From positions 1-34,723 of the forward strand of contig JAISSQ010000133.1 of NCBI GenBank assembly GCA_031273045.1: a DNA stretch of 34,723 nucleotides, read 5' to 3'. This DNA is from Puniceicoccales bacterium (GTDB taxonomy: Bacteria; Verrucomicrobiota; Verrucomicrobiia; Opitutales; UBA953). Positions 9,701 to 21,700 of the stretch are shown piece after piece (the first letter of the stretch is position 1; the number at the start of each line of letters is the position of its first letter). Below the pieces are notes generated by a model that searched no databases, was not told the origin of the DNA, and saw only the letters and a program-made list of their open reading frames with translations. Both the position numbers and the translations under genes were made by a program.

Positions 9701-12700
9701 CCGTTCGTGGCGTCGGAGCCGATTTGGAGCGTTTGGGAGCCGAGGAAGACGGCGGGCGGGGCGTCGCCGAGGTCGGGGTCGCCGGCGGTGGCGTCGAGTT
9801 TGCGCAGGACGACGGCGTCGCGGTCGGTCGCGGTGATGTCGAGCGTGGTGTCGTGTTCGAGCGAGACGCCCGCGCTACCGGCGATGGAGCCGTTGCCGGC
9901 GAGGGCGAGCGTGCCTTCGGCGACGTGCGTCGCGCCGTTGAACGTCAGGTCGCTGTCGCCGGTGAGGACGAGCGCGCCGGCGCCGGTCTTGGTGAGCGGG
10001 GCGGTCGCGGTGCCGGTGATGACGCCGCCGATGGCGAGCGTGACTTCGGCGACCGCGGCGGCGGGGTCGGACGCGGCGGCGTCGAGCGCGACCTCCACGG
10101 TTCCGCCGGCGCCGGAGAGGGTGAGGGCGTTGGCGACGGTCGCGGCGGGCGCGTCGTCACCGGCGGCGCGGACGGGCGCGTAGCGCAGCGTGGCGTCGGC
10201 GAGGGCGATTGTGGCGGCGGTGCCGTCGGCGTCGCCGCCGATGTTTTCGGCGGAGGTGAAGCGGAGCGTGTTTTTGTTGCTGACGGCGATTGTGCCGGAG
10301 AACGCCGAGTTATCGCCGGTGAGGGCGACGGTGTAGGGCGGCCGCGCGTCGGGGTCGGCGGGGTCGTAGGCGGGGTCGTCGGTGTGGTCTTGGTTGATGA
10401 GCACCTTGCCCGCGCCGTCGGTCTTGCTGGCGAGGGTCGAGGCGAGCGCGCCGTCGCCGGCGGCGAGTTGGAGGACGGCGGCGGCGGTGCCGGTTCCGGC
10501 GAGGGTGACGGCGTTGCCGGCGGTCTCGCCGCTGCCGAGCGCGCCGTAGTCGGTGATGCGCAGCGTGCCGGCGTCAATGGCGACGCTGCCGGTGAAGGTC
10601 GCGGTGCTGTCGCCGGTGAGGGTGAGCGTGTAGGCGGCGCCGGTCTTGACGAACGCGCTGGCGTCGTCGCCGGAGATGATGCCGGCGAAGGTCGTGGTTC
10701 CGCCGATGCCCGTGGCGCCGGCGGTGGTGAGCGTCTTCGAGCCGATGTCGAGCGTGGAGCCGGCGGCGCCGGCGAGCGTCTGGATGAGCGCGCCACCGGT
10801 GACGGCGGTGTCGGAGACATCGAAGGTCGCGCCGGTGTTGACGAACACGCCGCTGCTGGCGGCGATGCTGCCGGTGCCGGTGAGCGCGAGGACGCCGTCC
10901 TCGACGAACGTGTGCCCGACGTAGGTGTTCGCGGCGGTCAGCCGCAGGACGCCGCCGCCGGTCTTGTGCAGGTCGGCGTTCGCGACGCCGGAGATGACGC
11001 CGTCGAGTTGCGCGACGCCGCCGACGCCGGTGCCGGTGCTGGTTTCGATGACGCCGCCGGCGCCGGCGAGCGCGAGGGTGTTCGAGAGCGCGAGGGGCGT
11101 TGCGGTGCTGCCGCCGAGGATGCGCAGACCGCCGAAGGTGCTGACGGCGCTGCCGCCGCTGCCGGTGGTCTTGCCGAGCGTGAGGGCGTTCGCGCCGATG
11201 TTCGACTGCGCGCGGACGACGAGGACGGACGCATGCGTGAGAACGCCGTCGCTGTCGTAGGTCTGCCCGTGGACGGCGATGCCGCCGGTGAAGCCGCCTT
11301 CCGTGCCGGTGGCGGAGTTGTCGCCGGTGAACTCGACCTCGCCGCCGGTGATTTCGACGCCGCCGCTGAAGCCGAGGTCGGCGGTGAAGGTGAGCCGCTC
11401 GTTGACGCCGACGACCACCTTGCCGGCACCGGTGATGACGGTGTCGAGCGCGTAGTCGTCACCGGCGGCGGCGCGGGCGACGAGGGCAGTCGCGCTGCCG
11501 GTGGGAATGGAGCCGGAGTGTTTGGCGAAGTCGCCGCCGAATTCGAGCGTGGTTCCGGCGTCGAGCACGATGCCATTGTCGAACCAGATGCCGCCCTCGT
11601 TCTCGAAGACCGCGTGTGCGCCGCGTCCGTCAACGGCGGTGAGCGAGAGGGTTTCGGTGATGAGTTGGACGCCGTTCATCGGGCGCAGTTCGTCGTCGGC
11701 GGAGACGATTGACCACGCGCCCTTGATGACGTGGGGGATGAGTTTGTGGGCGGCGCCGGTGGCGGCGTAGTCGCTCACGTAGGCGGGCTTGAACACCATG
11801 TCGGAGACGAGGACGTTGTCGGTGAGCGTGGCGACAATCGCGCCGGCGGCGCGCGCGGCGATGCTCTCGTCCTTCACGTCTTGGTCGGAGAGCCAGCCGG
11901 TTCCGTTGGTTTCGCCGAGTTCCTCGAAGCCGCCGAAGACGACGGCGTCCTTCTGCTGGAAGTAGTAGAAGTTCTCGAACTCCTCGGAATACCACGGGGC
12001 GCGGACGGCGGTGTTGACGGGCGCGGGCCAAGCGGAGGCGGCCTTGGTCCAGGTGAGTTGCGAGTTCACGCCCTCAAGGATTTCAAGGATGACCTTGTTG
12101 TTGTCGTTGTAGTCGAAGAGCAGTTGCGCGGTGAGGCGTATCGCCACGCCGGCAGCGGCGGAAGCGCCGTTGTCGGTGGGCAGGTTCACGTAGTAGCGGG
12201 AGTTGGCGCCGGTCTCCTTGTTGGCGTGCTCGAACGACAGGTCGCCGGTGGCTTCCAGCAGCACGTATTCGCGGCGCGAGACGCTGGTGCCGCTGGGGTC
12301 GTGGATGATGAACGGCGTGGTGAGTTGGTCGGCGGCGGTGACGCCCGCGAGCAGGTCGGCGGCCTCGTTGAAGTAGTTGATGCGGATGGTCGCGGCTTCG
12401 GTGCTGAAATGCGCGTCGCCGACGATGACCACGTGGTCGTTGACGAGACCGGTGGTGTAGTCGTTCGGGTCGGTGCCGAGGTTCGTGGGGGCGGACGAGC
12501 CGTCCACGTCGAACACGAACGAGACGTTCTTGCCGGTGAAGGTCGTGACGCCGCCGGCGGCCTCGATGGTGAGTGTGCCGTAGCGGTCGGGGCTGACGGC
12601 CGCGACGGTCGGGGCGGGCGAGGCGCCGACGCTGTCGGGCGCGATGGCGGCGCCGGTGACGAACGTTCCGCGCGCGGTGTGGATGACGCCGCCGCCGGCG

Positions 12701-15700
12701 AGCACGCTGCCGGCGTTGGCGAGCAGTTTGCCGGTGTCGCCGGTGTTGCCGGTGACGGTGAAGGTCGCGCCGCCGGAGACGCGCAGCACACCGCCGTCGA
12801 GCGCGGCGGTGCCGGCGACGCTCGCGTTCGCGGCGAACTGGACGAGCGGCGTGTCGGGCGCGGCGGGCACGGCGCCGTTTTCGGGGTGCTCGGGGTCAAC
12901 GGAGAGGTTGCCCGTCGGCACCGTCCAGCCCGGCAGCGTCTGCGCGTAGGCGGAGTTGTAGCCGCTCGTCGGCGAGGAGGTCAGGTTGACCGCGTCGTTG
13001 AAGAACACGCCGTTGGCGGGGGCGGGGTCGGCGGTGGAGGTGACGGTGAGCGTCGTGTTGACGGCGACGATGGCGACCGCGTCGGCGCCGGCGCCGGCGG
13101 TGTTGCCGGTGAACTCGATGTCACCCTTCGCGAGGTCGAGCGTGAGCGTGTTGGCGACGCCGGCGGAGCCGGTGATGACGATTGCGCCGGCGGCGGGGAC
13201 GCTCGTGGTGGCGGCATCGTCAACGCTATTGCCGGTGAAGCGCGTGTTGCCGCCGAGGGTGATGTCGGCGCCGGCGGAGGCGTTGACGTAGAGGGCGCCG
13301 GCGCGGTGCGCGGCGGTGTTGTTCTCGAAGACCAGCCCGCCCAGCGGCGAGAAGTCGAGCGTCAGGCGGTTGCCGGAGGTGGTGTCCACGGCGCCGATTG
13401 CGCCGCCGGCGCCGTCGGTCGAGTTGCCGGTGAAGGCGAGCGCGCCGGCGGTCTCGGTGAAGAGCGGAACCGCGCCGCCGGTGAACTGCCACGCGCCGCC
13501 GGCACCGGCGGAGTTGACGGTCGTGGCGGTGTTCGCGACGCCGGCGAACTCGGCGGTGAACAGCGGGTCGTCGGCGACGGAGACGGTCACGTCCTTCGTC
13601 GCGACGAGGTAGTTTTGGAGCGTGAGCGTTTCGGCGGGGGCGAGCGGCTCGGCGGGCGTGATGCCCAGAGCGAGCGTGACCGGCGCGACCGTCGCGGAAA
13701 TCAGGCCGGCGCGGGCGGTCGCGGGCGAGGCGGCGGACCAGACGCCGGCGGGCGTGGCTGGAACGGCGCCGCTGCCGGTGAGGTCGGCGAGGGTCAGTTT
13801 GCCGCCCTCAAGGTCAATGCCGCCGGTGAACGCCGAGTTGTCGCCACCGAGCGTGACGTCGGCGCTGGCGCGCAGGACGATTTTGCCGCTGCCGGTGATG
13901 CTGCCGGCGAAGAGCGAGGGGATGCCGCCGGCGTCAGCGTCGGCGGGCGTGATGACGAGCATTTTGCCGCCGAGGTTGACGGTGGTCAGCAAGCCGTCGC
14001 CGAACGAGGCGGGGTCGGAGTTGAGCGCGTGGAGCGTGACGGCGGTTGCGGGGGCGGTGCCGCCGGAGACGCCGCTGATGTCGAGCGAGCCGTAGTCGCG
14101 CAGGATGACGTTCGCGGCGTCGGGCAGGCGCGCGCTGCCGGTGAGGATGAGCGCGGCGGTGGCGCCGACGGTCGCGGTGCCGGTGAACGTGGCGTTGTTC
14201 GCGGAGAGCGTGAAGGTGAACGCGGGGAAGTCGTCCAGAACGCCGTCGCTGCCGGCGGCGCCAGCGCCGTCGTCCCAGAGGTCTTTGGCGACGCCGATGA
14301 CGAGCGAGCCGGCGGCGCCGGACACGCCGCCGTCGTCGAGCACGCCGGTGAAGGCGGAGTTTTCGCCGGTGGCGCCGTCAACGGTGAGCGTGCCGCCGTC
14401 GAGGTGGACGGCGTTGACGCCGGTTCCGGCGGCGGCGATGCCGGCGAGTTGGGAGATGACGGTGTCGTGCCCGTTGAGGTCGAGCGAGCCGCCGCGCGTG
14501 AGCGTCAGCGGCGCGGGTGCGCCGAGGGCGTTGTCGGTCGTGAGGATGACGTCCACGCGGTCAATGAGCGTGGCGCCGGCGTAGTCGCTGCCGGCGTAGC
14601 CGACGCGGACGGTCTTGTTCGCCGCGAGCCAGTTGGTGTCGGTGAAGGTGAAGCCGCCGGCGCCGGTGAGTTTGGCGTCGAGGACGAAGCCGGTGGCGGG
14701 CGGGTTGGTGACGCCGCCGACGTCGAGCGTCACCGGCAGTGTCGCCGGCTCGGAGGCGGGCAGACCGGCGATTCCGATTGGCGCGCCGGCGTTGGGGTTC
14801 GCGGGGTTGAGCGCCTCGATTTCGATGAGGCCGTAGCCGAGGTAGATGCCGCGCTTGGCGTCCTCGTCGTAGAGTTTCGCGCCGTAGTCGAAGACGGCGG
14901 TGCCGGTGAGGGTCGTCGAGCCGGCGGGCGCGGCGGAGAGGTAGAGCGTGTCCTGCACGATGTCGCGCTCCTGCCGGTCGCTGGCGTTGGGGATGAGGAT
15001 GATGTTTCCGGTGGCGCTGCCGGCGGCGATGGACGCGGCGGCGACGAGCGGCTGCTCGAACTGCTGCGGATACTCGAAGATGTTCTGCGGGGGCGTCGGG
15101 ATGTTCACCACGAGCGCCGAATCAATGCCGTCGAGCCGGATGGTCAGCGGCTCGTTCAGGTCGAGGGTGCCGACGGTCAGCGCGGGCTGCGCGGTCGGCG
15201 TGATGATGCCGCCGATGACGGCGAGTTGTCCGCCGGCGGCGGTGAGGTTGCCGATGGTCTGGGGGGCGGGACCGACGACGGCGACGCCGTGCGGCGCGGC
15301 GTAACCGCCGGCGGGCGTGGAGACGAGGTCGGGGTCGCCGGTGAGGACGAGCGTGGCACCGGCGAGGACGGCGAGGTTCGCGGCGGCGTCGGCGGCGAGC
15401 GCGGCGTTCGCGTTATCGGCGTCGAGGCGCAGCGTTCCGGCGCGCAGGTCAACGGTGCCGGTGAACGCGGTGCCGGTGGTCGCGGTGAAGGCGAACGCAG
15501 CGTCGTCGGTGGCGGCGGCGGTGACGACGTCGCCGAGGTCAATGGCGAGCGTGGCGTCGCCGGTGAGGACGTTGGCGAGGCGGAGGACCGGCACGGCGGC
15601 GACCGGCGGCGAGGCGAGCGGGTCGGCGGTCGCGGGGTCGGCGGGGACGACCGCCGGCGCGAGGGTGAGCGTGCCGGCGTCGAGCGCGATGTCGCCGGTG

Positions 15701-18700
15701 AAGGACGCGAAGGCGTCGCCGGTGGCGGCGGTGGCGAACGCGGCGGGCGCGGTGCCGGCGGGGACGTTTCCGGCGGTGACGACGAGTTCGCCCGCGCCGG
15801 CCTTGGTCAGCGGGGACGCGCCGGCGACGGTGCCGGCGAGCGTGACGGTGTCCGCGCCGTCGGGCGCGACGGTCACGGTTCCGCCGGCGCCGGCGACGGT
15901 CAGATTGTTGCCGAGGGGGACGGCGGCGGCGGGTTCGACGCGCAGTTCGCCGGCGGTGTCCGCGGCGGGCGCGACGCCGGCGGCGCCGAGCGTGATGTCG
16001 CCGGTGGTGAGGTTCGCGGCGGCGGCGATGACGACCGCGCCGGCGGCGACGGTCAGCGGGTAGTCGCTCGCGGCGTTGCCGGCGTTGGTGAGGACGAGGT
16101 CGCCGTCGCCGGTCTTGGTGAGGGCGTTGCCGGCGGCGGCGGCACCGGTGATGACGCCGGAGAGTTCGACGCTTTGCGCGGCGAGCGGGACGGCGATGGC
16201 GCCGCCGGGTCCGTCGAGGAGGAAGTCGTTGCCGAGGGTGGCGGTGGTGGCGGGCGCGACGCGCAGCGTGCCGGCGGTGCTGCCGGTGGCGGAGCCGAGG
16301 GTGACGTCACCGGTGGTGAGGTGCGCGGCGGCGGCGATGGCGACGGTGCCGTCGGCGATGGTCAGCGGGTAGTCGCTCGCGGCGTTGTCCGCGCTCGTGA
16401 GGGCGAGCGTGCCGGCGCCGGTCTTGGCGAGGGCGTTGCCGTTGACGGCGGCGCCGGTGATGGCGCCGGAGATTTCGACGCCCTGCGTGGCGAGCGGGAC
16501 TTCGATGGCGCCGCCGGGTCCGTCGAGCGCGACGGTGTTGGCGAGGGTGGTGGCGGTCGCGGGGGCGACGCGCACCGTGCCGGCGGTGGCGGCGGGGTCG
16601 CTGCCGAGGGCGACTTCGCCGGTGGTGAGGTTCGCGGCGGCGGCGATTTCGAGGACGCCGGCGGCGACGGTCACGGGCGCCTCGAACGTGGCGGCGTTGG
16701 CGCCGGTGAGGACGAGCGTGCTCGCGCCGGTCTTCACGAGGAGCGAGCCGGCGGCGTCGCTGCCGGTGATGACGCCGGCAAAAATTTGGCGCGTGGCGGC
16801 GTTGTCCTCGGCGAAGACGAGCGCGCCGCCGTCGAGGTTGACGGCTCCGGCGTAGGCGGCGGTGTCGGGCGCGACGGCGGAAGCGCCGACGGTTCCGAGG
16901 ATGACGAGCGCGCCGCCGGTGACGGCGATGTCGCCGGCGAAGTCGTCGTTCGCGGCGGCGGCGAGGACGACGACGGACGCGCCTTTCTTGGCGAGGAGCG
17001 CGTCGGCGGTGGCGGTGACGGGCGCGGTGACGATTTGCGCGAAGTCGTCGCCGGTGTCGTTCGCGAAGACGAAGGCGGCGGCGCCGGCGGTGGCGTCGAG
17101 CGTGATGGCGCCGGTGTAAGCAACGGCGGTGGCGACGGTGATGTCGAGCGGCGCGAGGGCGGCGGCGACGGGCACCGCGAGCGGCGCGGGGACGCCGGCG
17201 GCGCCGAGCGAGCCGGAGAGGACGAGCGCGGTGGTCTCCCCCGCCCCGCCGGTGACGGAGAGGTCGCCGAGGAACGCGGGCGAGTCGCCGGCGAGCGTGA
17301 GCGAGGAGGCGACGGCGGAGCCGCCGTCCACGAGGGCTGTCTTGGCGATGCCGCTGCCGGCGGCGCCGGTGATGGTGCCGGAGAAGGTGGTGTCGTAGGC
17401 GGGGCTGAAATCGTCAACGTCGCCGCCGACGGTGAGCGTCGCGCCGTTGAGCGCGAGGGTGGCAGCGGCGTCGCCTTCGAGGGCGAGGACGGACTGCGCG
17501 GCGGTGGTGCCGAAATCCACGGTGGCTCCGGCAGCGCCGAAGACGCGCAGTTCGCCGGCGGCGGGCAGTTGTCCGTCGGCGGTCAGCGCGAGGGTGACGG
17601 GTTTTGCGGGCGCGTAGATGTCGAGGAACTCCTCGTGGGCGAAGGCGGCGGCGGACGCGAGCGTGAGCGTGACCGCGCCGGCGGCGGCGGGACCGGCGGT
17701 GACGACCACATAGCCGACGCCGGCGGTCGTCGCGGCGAGGGTGGTGGAGGCGTCGTAGCCGAATTCGACCGAGAGGTAGTCGGCTCCCGGCGCGAAGGTG
17801 ATTGCGGTGACGGTGGCGGGGGAAGCGGCGTCGGGGCGCAGACCGGCGGTTCCGTGGAACGCCGTCATCGCGTAGCCGGTGAGCGTGATGGTGTTGGCGG
17901 TGACGGGCGCGTTGAAGGTGACGTAGGCGGGCTGGTCTTCGCCGGAGAGGGCGATGCTGGCGAAGTGGACGCCGGCGTTGTTGAAGGTGACGTCGGCGAC
18001 GTTGTCGTTGGTGGCGGTGATTTTCAGGGCGTTGCTGGCGGAGAAGGTGCCGGCGGGGTCGTTGACGACGGAGCCGGAGAGCGCGGCGCCGGTGAAGGTG
18101 TAGTCCGCCCATTCCAACGCGCCGGTGCCGGTGATGATTTCGACGTCGCCGGCGGTGATGGCGGACGGGAGGTGAACGGTGACGGGGTTCACGCCGCCGC
18201 CGGACGCGGCGTCGGTGATGTTGAAGACGACGGTGTCGCCGGTGATGAAGTGGGACGGGTCGCCGGCGTTGTAGGTCTGGGCGAGGGTGACGGTGGTCTG
18301 GGCGACCTTCCAATTTTTGTTGGATTCGGTGGTGTTCCAGTCCTCCGGCGAGGCGGTGCCGGCGTAGATGAGGCGCAGGTTCTGGTGGTAGAGTTGGATT
18401 TGGAGTTCGTCGGCGGCGCCGGCGGTTTCGAGGTGGTAGTAGTAGGCGGCGCGGGCGGGGAGCGTGGCTCCCGGAACGAGGGCGAAGGAGAGGTTTTGGA
18501 GGTTGGCGCCGGCGGGGTCGCCGGCGGCGTCGAGCGTGATGCCGCCGGTCGCGGTGAGGACGGTGTAGGTTCCCGCCGCCCAGTCGGTGAAGGTCACGCC
18601 GGAATGGGGGAAGGCGCCGCCGGCGGCGAGTTTGACGGCCGCGGCGACATCCACGCGGTCGGTGAGGAAGACCCCGCTGGTGGGCGCGGTCTCGGCGAGG

Positions 18701-21700
18701 CGCAGGGCGAGGATGGTGGCGACGGGGTCGGCGGCGGCGGCGCCGGTGAACGCGCCGAGGGTGGCGACGCCGGTGGTGGCGGTGGTCGCCGCGCCGTCGT
18801 GGACGGAGAGCGAGGCGAGGCCGCGCGCGGCGGCGACGGTCGCGCCGTCGGCGATGCTCCACGCGCCGGCGCCGGTGATTTCGCCGGCGAAGTTGGCGAG
18901 GGCGACGAGCGCGGTCGCGCCGGCGGTGTGTTCGAGCGTGGCGGTGCCGGCGCCGTTGACGGTGATGTCGCCGAAGACGATTGCGGCGTTCGCGGTGGGG
19001 GCGAGGCGGGTGGTGGTTCCGGCGTCGGCGGAGGCGGCGTTTCCGGCGGCGGCGAAGTCAACGTCGTCGCCGGCGGCGTTGGCGGCGTTTGCGGCGAGGG
19101 AGCCGCCGGCGAGGCGGATTTTGCCGGAGCCGATGTTCGCGGCGTCGTTGAGCGTCACGGTGCCGCCGTGGACGAAGAGCGTGCCGGCGAAGGCGGTGTT
19201 GGCGTTGGTGAGGGAGAGTTTGGCGGCGGTGGCGCCGGTGCCGGCGACTTCGAGGACGGCGGTGCTGGTGCCGCTGACCTTGCCGGCGAAGGTGAACTCG
19301 CCTTCGGCGGTGCCGGCGCCGGCGGTCGCGCCCGCGCCGCCCGCGATGACGAGTTGCTCGCTGTAAAGTTTGAGGGCGGTGGCGGAGTCGCCGGCGAGCG
19401 CCTTGATGGTGGCGGGGAGCGCGCTTTCGAGGTTTCCGAGGGCGAGCGCGGCGGTGTCGGCGAGGGTCACGCCGGAGGCGGCGGAGAGGGCGTCGCCGGT
19501 GAGCAGGTGGAGGGTGAGTTTGCCGGAGACGGTCGCGGCGCCGGTGAAGCGTTGGGCGGAGCCGATTTTGTAGTCGTCAACGGTGGCGTTGGCGAAGGAG
19601 ACGGACGCGGCGGTGTCGGCTGGGGTTGCGACGGAGCCGCCGCTGATGACGCCCCGGAAGGTTCCGCTGGCGGCGGTGAGCGAGAGGGTCACGGTGCCGG
19701 CGTTGGGCAGGATGACCTCGGCGCCGGTGGCGCCGTCGGGCGCGGTGACGATTGACTTCACGGCGACCGGCGCGGGCGTGCCGGTGTGGAGCGTGGAGGC
19801 GGAGGCGTCGAGCGCGGCGGTGCCGGTGAGGGTGATGGCACTGGAGTCGGAGACGCTGCCGGCGTTTTTGAGCGCGAGGGTCGCGCCGGAGGCGACGGTC
19901 GTCGCGCCGGCGTAGGAGTTGGCACCGGAGAGCGTGAGCGAGCCGGCGTCGAGCCGCAGGGCGCCGTTGCCGGAGATGACGCCGTCGAAGACGCTGGCGG
20001 TGGTGCCCGCGCCGGCGGCGTGGGTGACGCGCAGGGTGGCGTTGCCGAGGAGGATTTGGGCGTCCGCCGGCGAGCCGCTGCCGATGTGGTCGTAGGAGTA
20101 GATTGCCTTCACGGCGGCGGTGCCGTTGCCGAGGCCGCTGATGTCGAACACGGAGGCGTCAATCACCCACAGCGCGGAGGAGGTGGCGATTGAGCCGGAG
20201 GCGGCGAGTTTGAGCGTGGCACCGTCGTAGAGGTTGGTGTCGGCGGTGTATTGCTGGGCGGCGGTGAGGGTGAGCGTTCCGGTTTCGACGCTGACTTGAC
20301 CGTTGTCGCCGGAAATCACGCCGGCGTAGGTGAACGCGCCGCCGGTGTTGAAAGTGAGGTAGGACTGGGCGGAGGCGGAGGTGTTGACGAACGAGACGGC
20401 TTGCGCGGCACCGCCGGAGAGCGTGGCACCGGCATCGAGCAGGACGTTCGTATCCTCACCGATAACGAAGGAGCCGGCGGTGAGGGGCGCGGAAATGCGG
20501 ACTTCCTTGGTGCCGCCCGAAATGCTGCCGGTGGTGTTGCCGGCGGTGAACGCGCCGGCGACGGTCACGGCTTTTTTGAAGAACGTCTTGCTGCCGGCGT
20601 TGGTGACGGTGATGGCGTCGAAATCGAGGGCGACGTCGAAGGTGGTGTTTCCGCCGGAGAGGATGGTCAGTTCGCCGTCGGCGTCGGCGGCGGTGAGAGT
20701 CGGGGAGGTTGCGAGGTTTGTGGCGGCGGCGTGGCCGGCGATGACGTAGGCGTTTCCGCCGTCGCTGAACGAGTAGCCGCCGGTGACGGTCATCGCGCCG
20801 GTGGTGACGCTCTGGTCGAGGACGACGTTTTTCTCGGTGTCGGCGGCGGTGTCCGTGCCGGAGCCGGTGGCGCCGACCTTTGAGCGGGAGAAGAAGACGA
20901 CGTCGCCCGGAATGAACGATTGCTCGGCGAAGGCGGGGTCGAGCCACTTTTCGGGCGAGGTGCTGCCGGTGCTCCACGTGGAGCCGGCGGCGCCGTTCCA
21001 TTCGAGTTTGTAGTTCTGCGCGGCGAGACCGATTTCGAGGTCGAAGGCGTAGCCGGCGGTGATGGAGGGCACCTTGTTGAAGGCGACGCCGATGCGGCCG
21101 GAGGAGGCGGGCAGGAGCGCGCCGTTGATGGAGATGTTGACCGAGGCGCTCAACGAGTTGAGGGCGTCGAACGACGTGTCGCCCGACTTGATTGCGGCGA
21201 CGCGGTAGGTGCCGGTGGTGTCGAGGTCCCAGATGATTGAGGCGAGGTCGGCGATGGCGGGCGTTCCCGCGCCGCCGCCGGCGAAGAGGATTTTGTCGGC
21301 GGCGGAGGCGCCGGTGGTGGTGATGTGGAAGACGGCGGTTGCGGCGGGGTCGTAACCGGCGGCGGCGATGGTGATGTTCGCGCCGGCGGCGGCGGGCGTC
21401 GCGCCGATGTCGCCGATGGAGAGGCGGGTCAGGTTCGCGCCGAGGGCATAGACGGTCGCGCCGGCTTGGATGTCCCATTTGCCGTAGTCAATGGTCGGCG
21501 CGTAGGCGGCGAGGTCGTTGAAGTTGCCGATGGAGACGGTGCCGGAGCCGGTGTTTTTGAGGATGGTCGCGCCGGCGGTGGTGCCGGAGAAGTTGACGGT
21601 CGCGGGCAGGATGACGTCGCGGACGTCGCTGCCGTAGGGCGCGGCGCCGGCGGCGTTGCCGGTGAAGATTGCGGTGGTCGAGCCGCGCACCGCCTGAACG

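Larger units (their letters stand above)
5540..11220 (-). repeat. Dispersed composite repeats of about 100 aa in blocks 8 and 9
   Basis: Related units occur near 5540-5890, 7540-7810, 9950-10260 and 10900-11220. Each reads roughly as NLG or NIG, LTLG, a LRVAP-like strand, LANSVALAGAGGVVEV, a GVISG strand and then KTGxGxLxLT. They are relatives of the 309-bp tandem units at 15780-16760 but lie apart from each other, separated by other PATR sequence. This repeat type dominates the C-terminal third, while the N-terminal blocks use the simpler NTYTG form. Confidence 0.65.
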
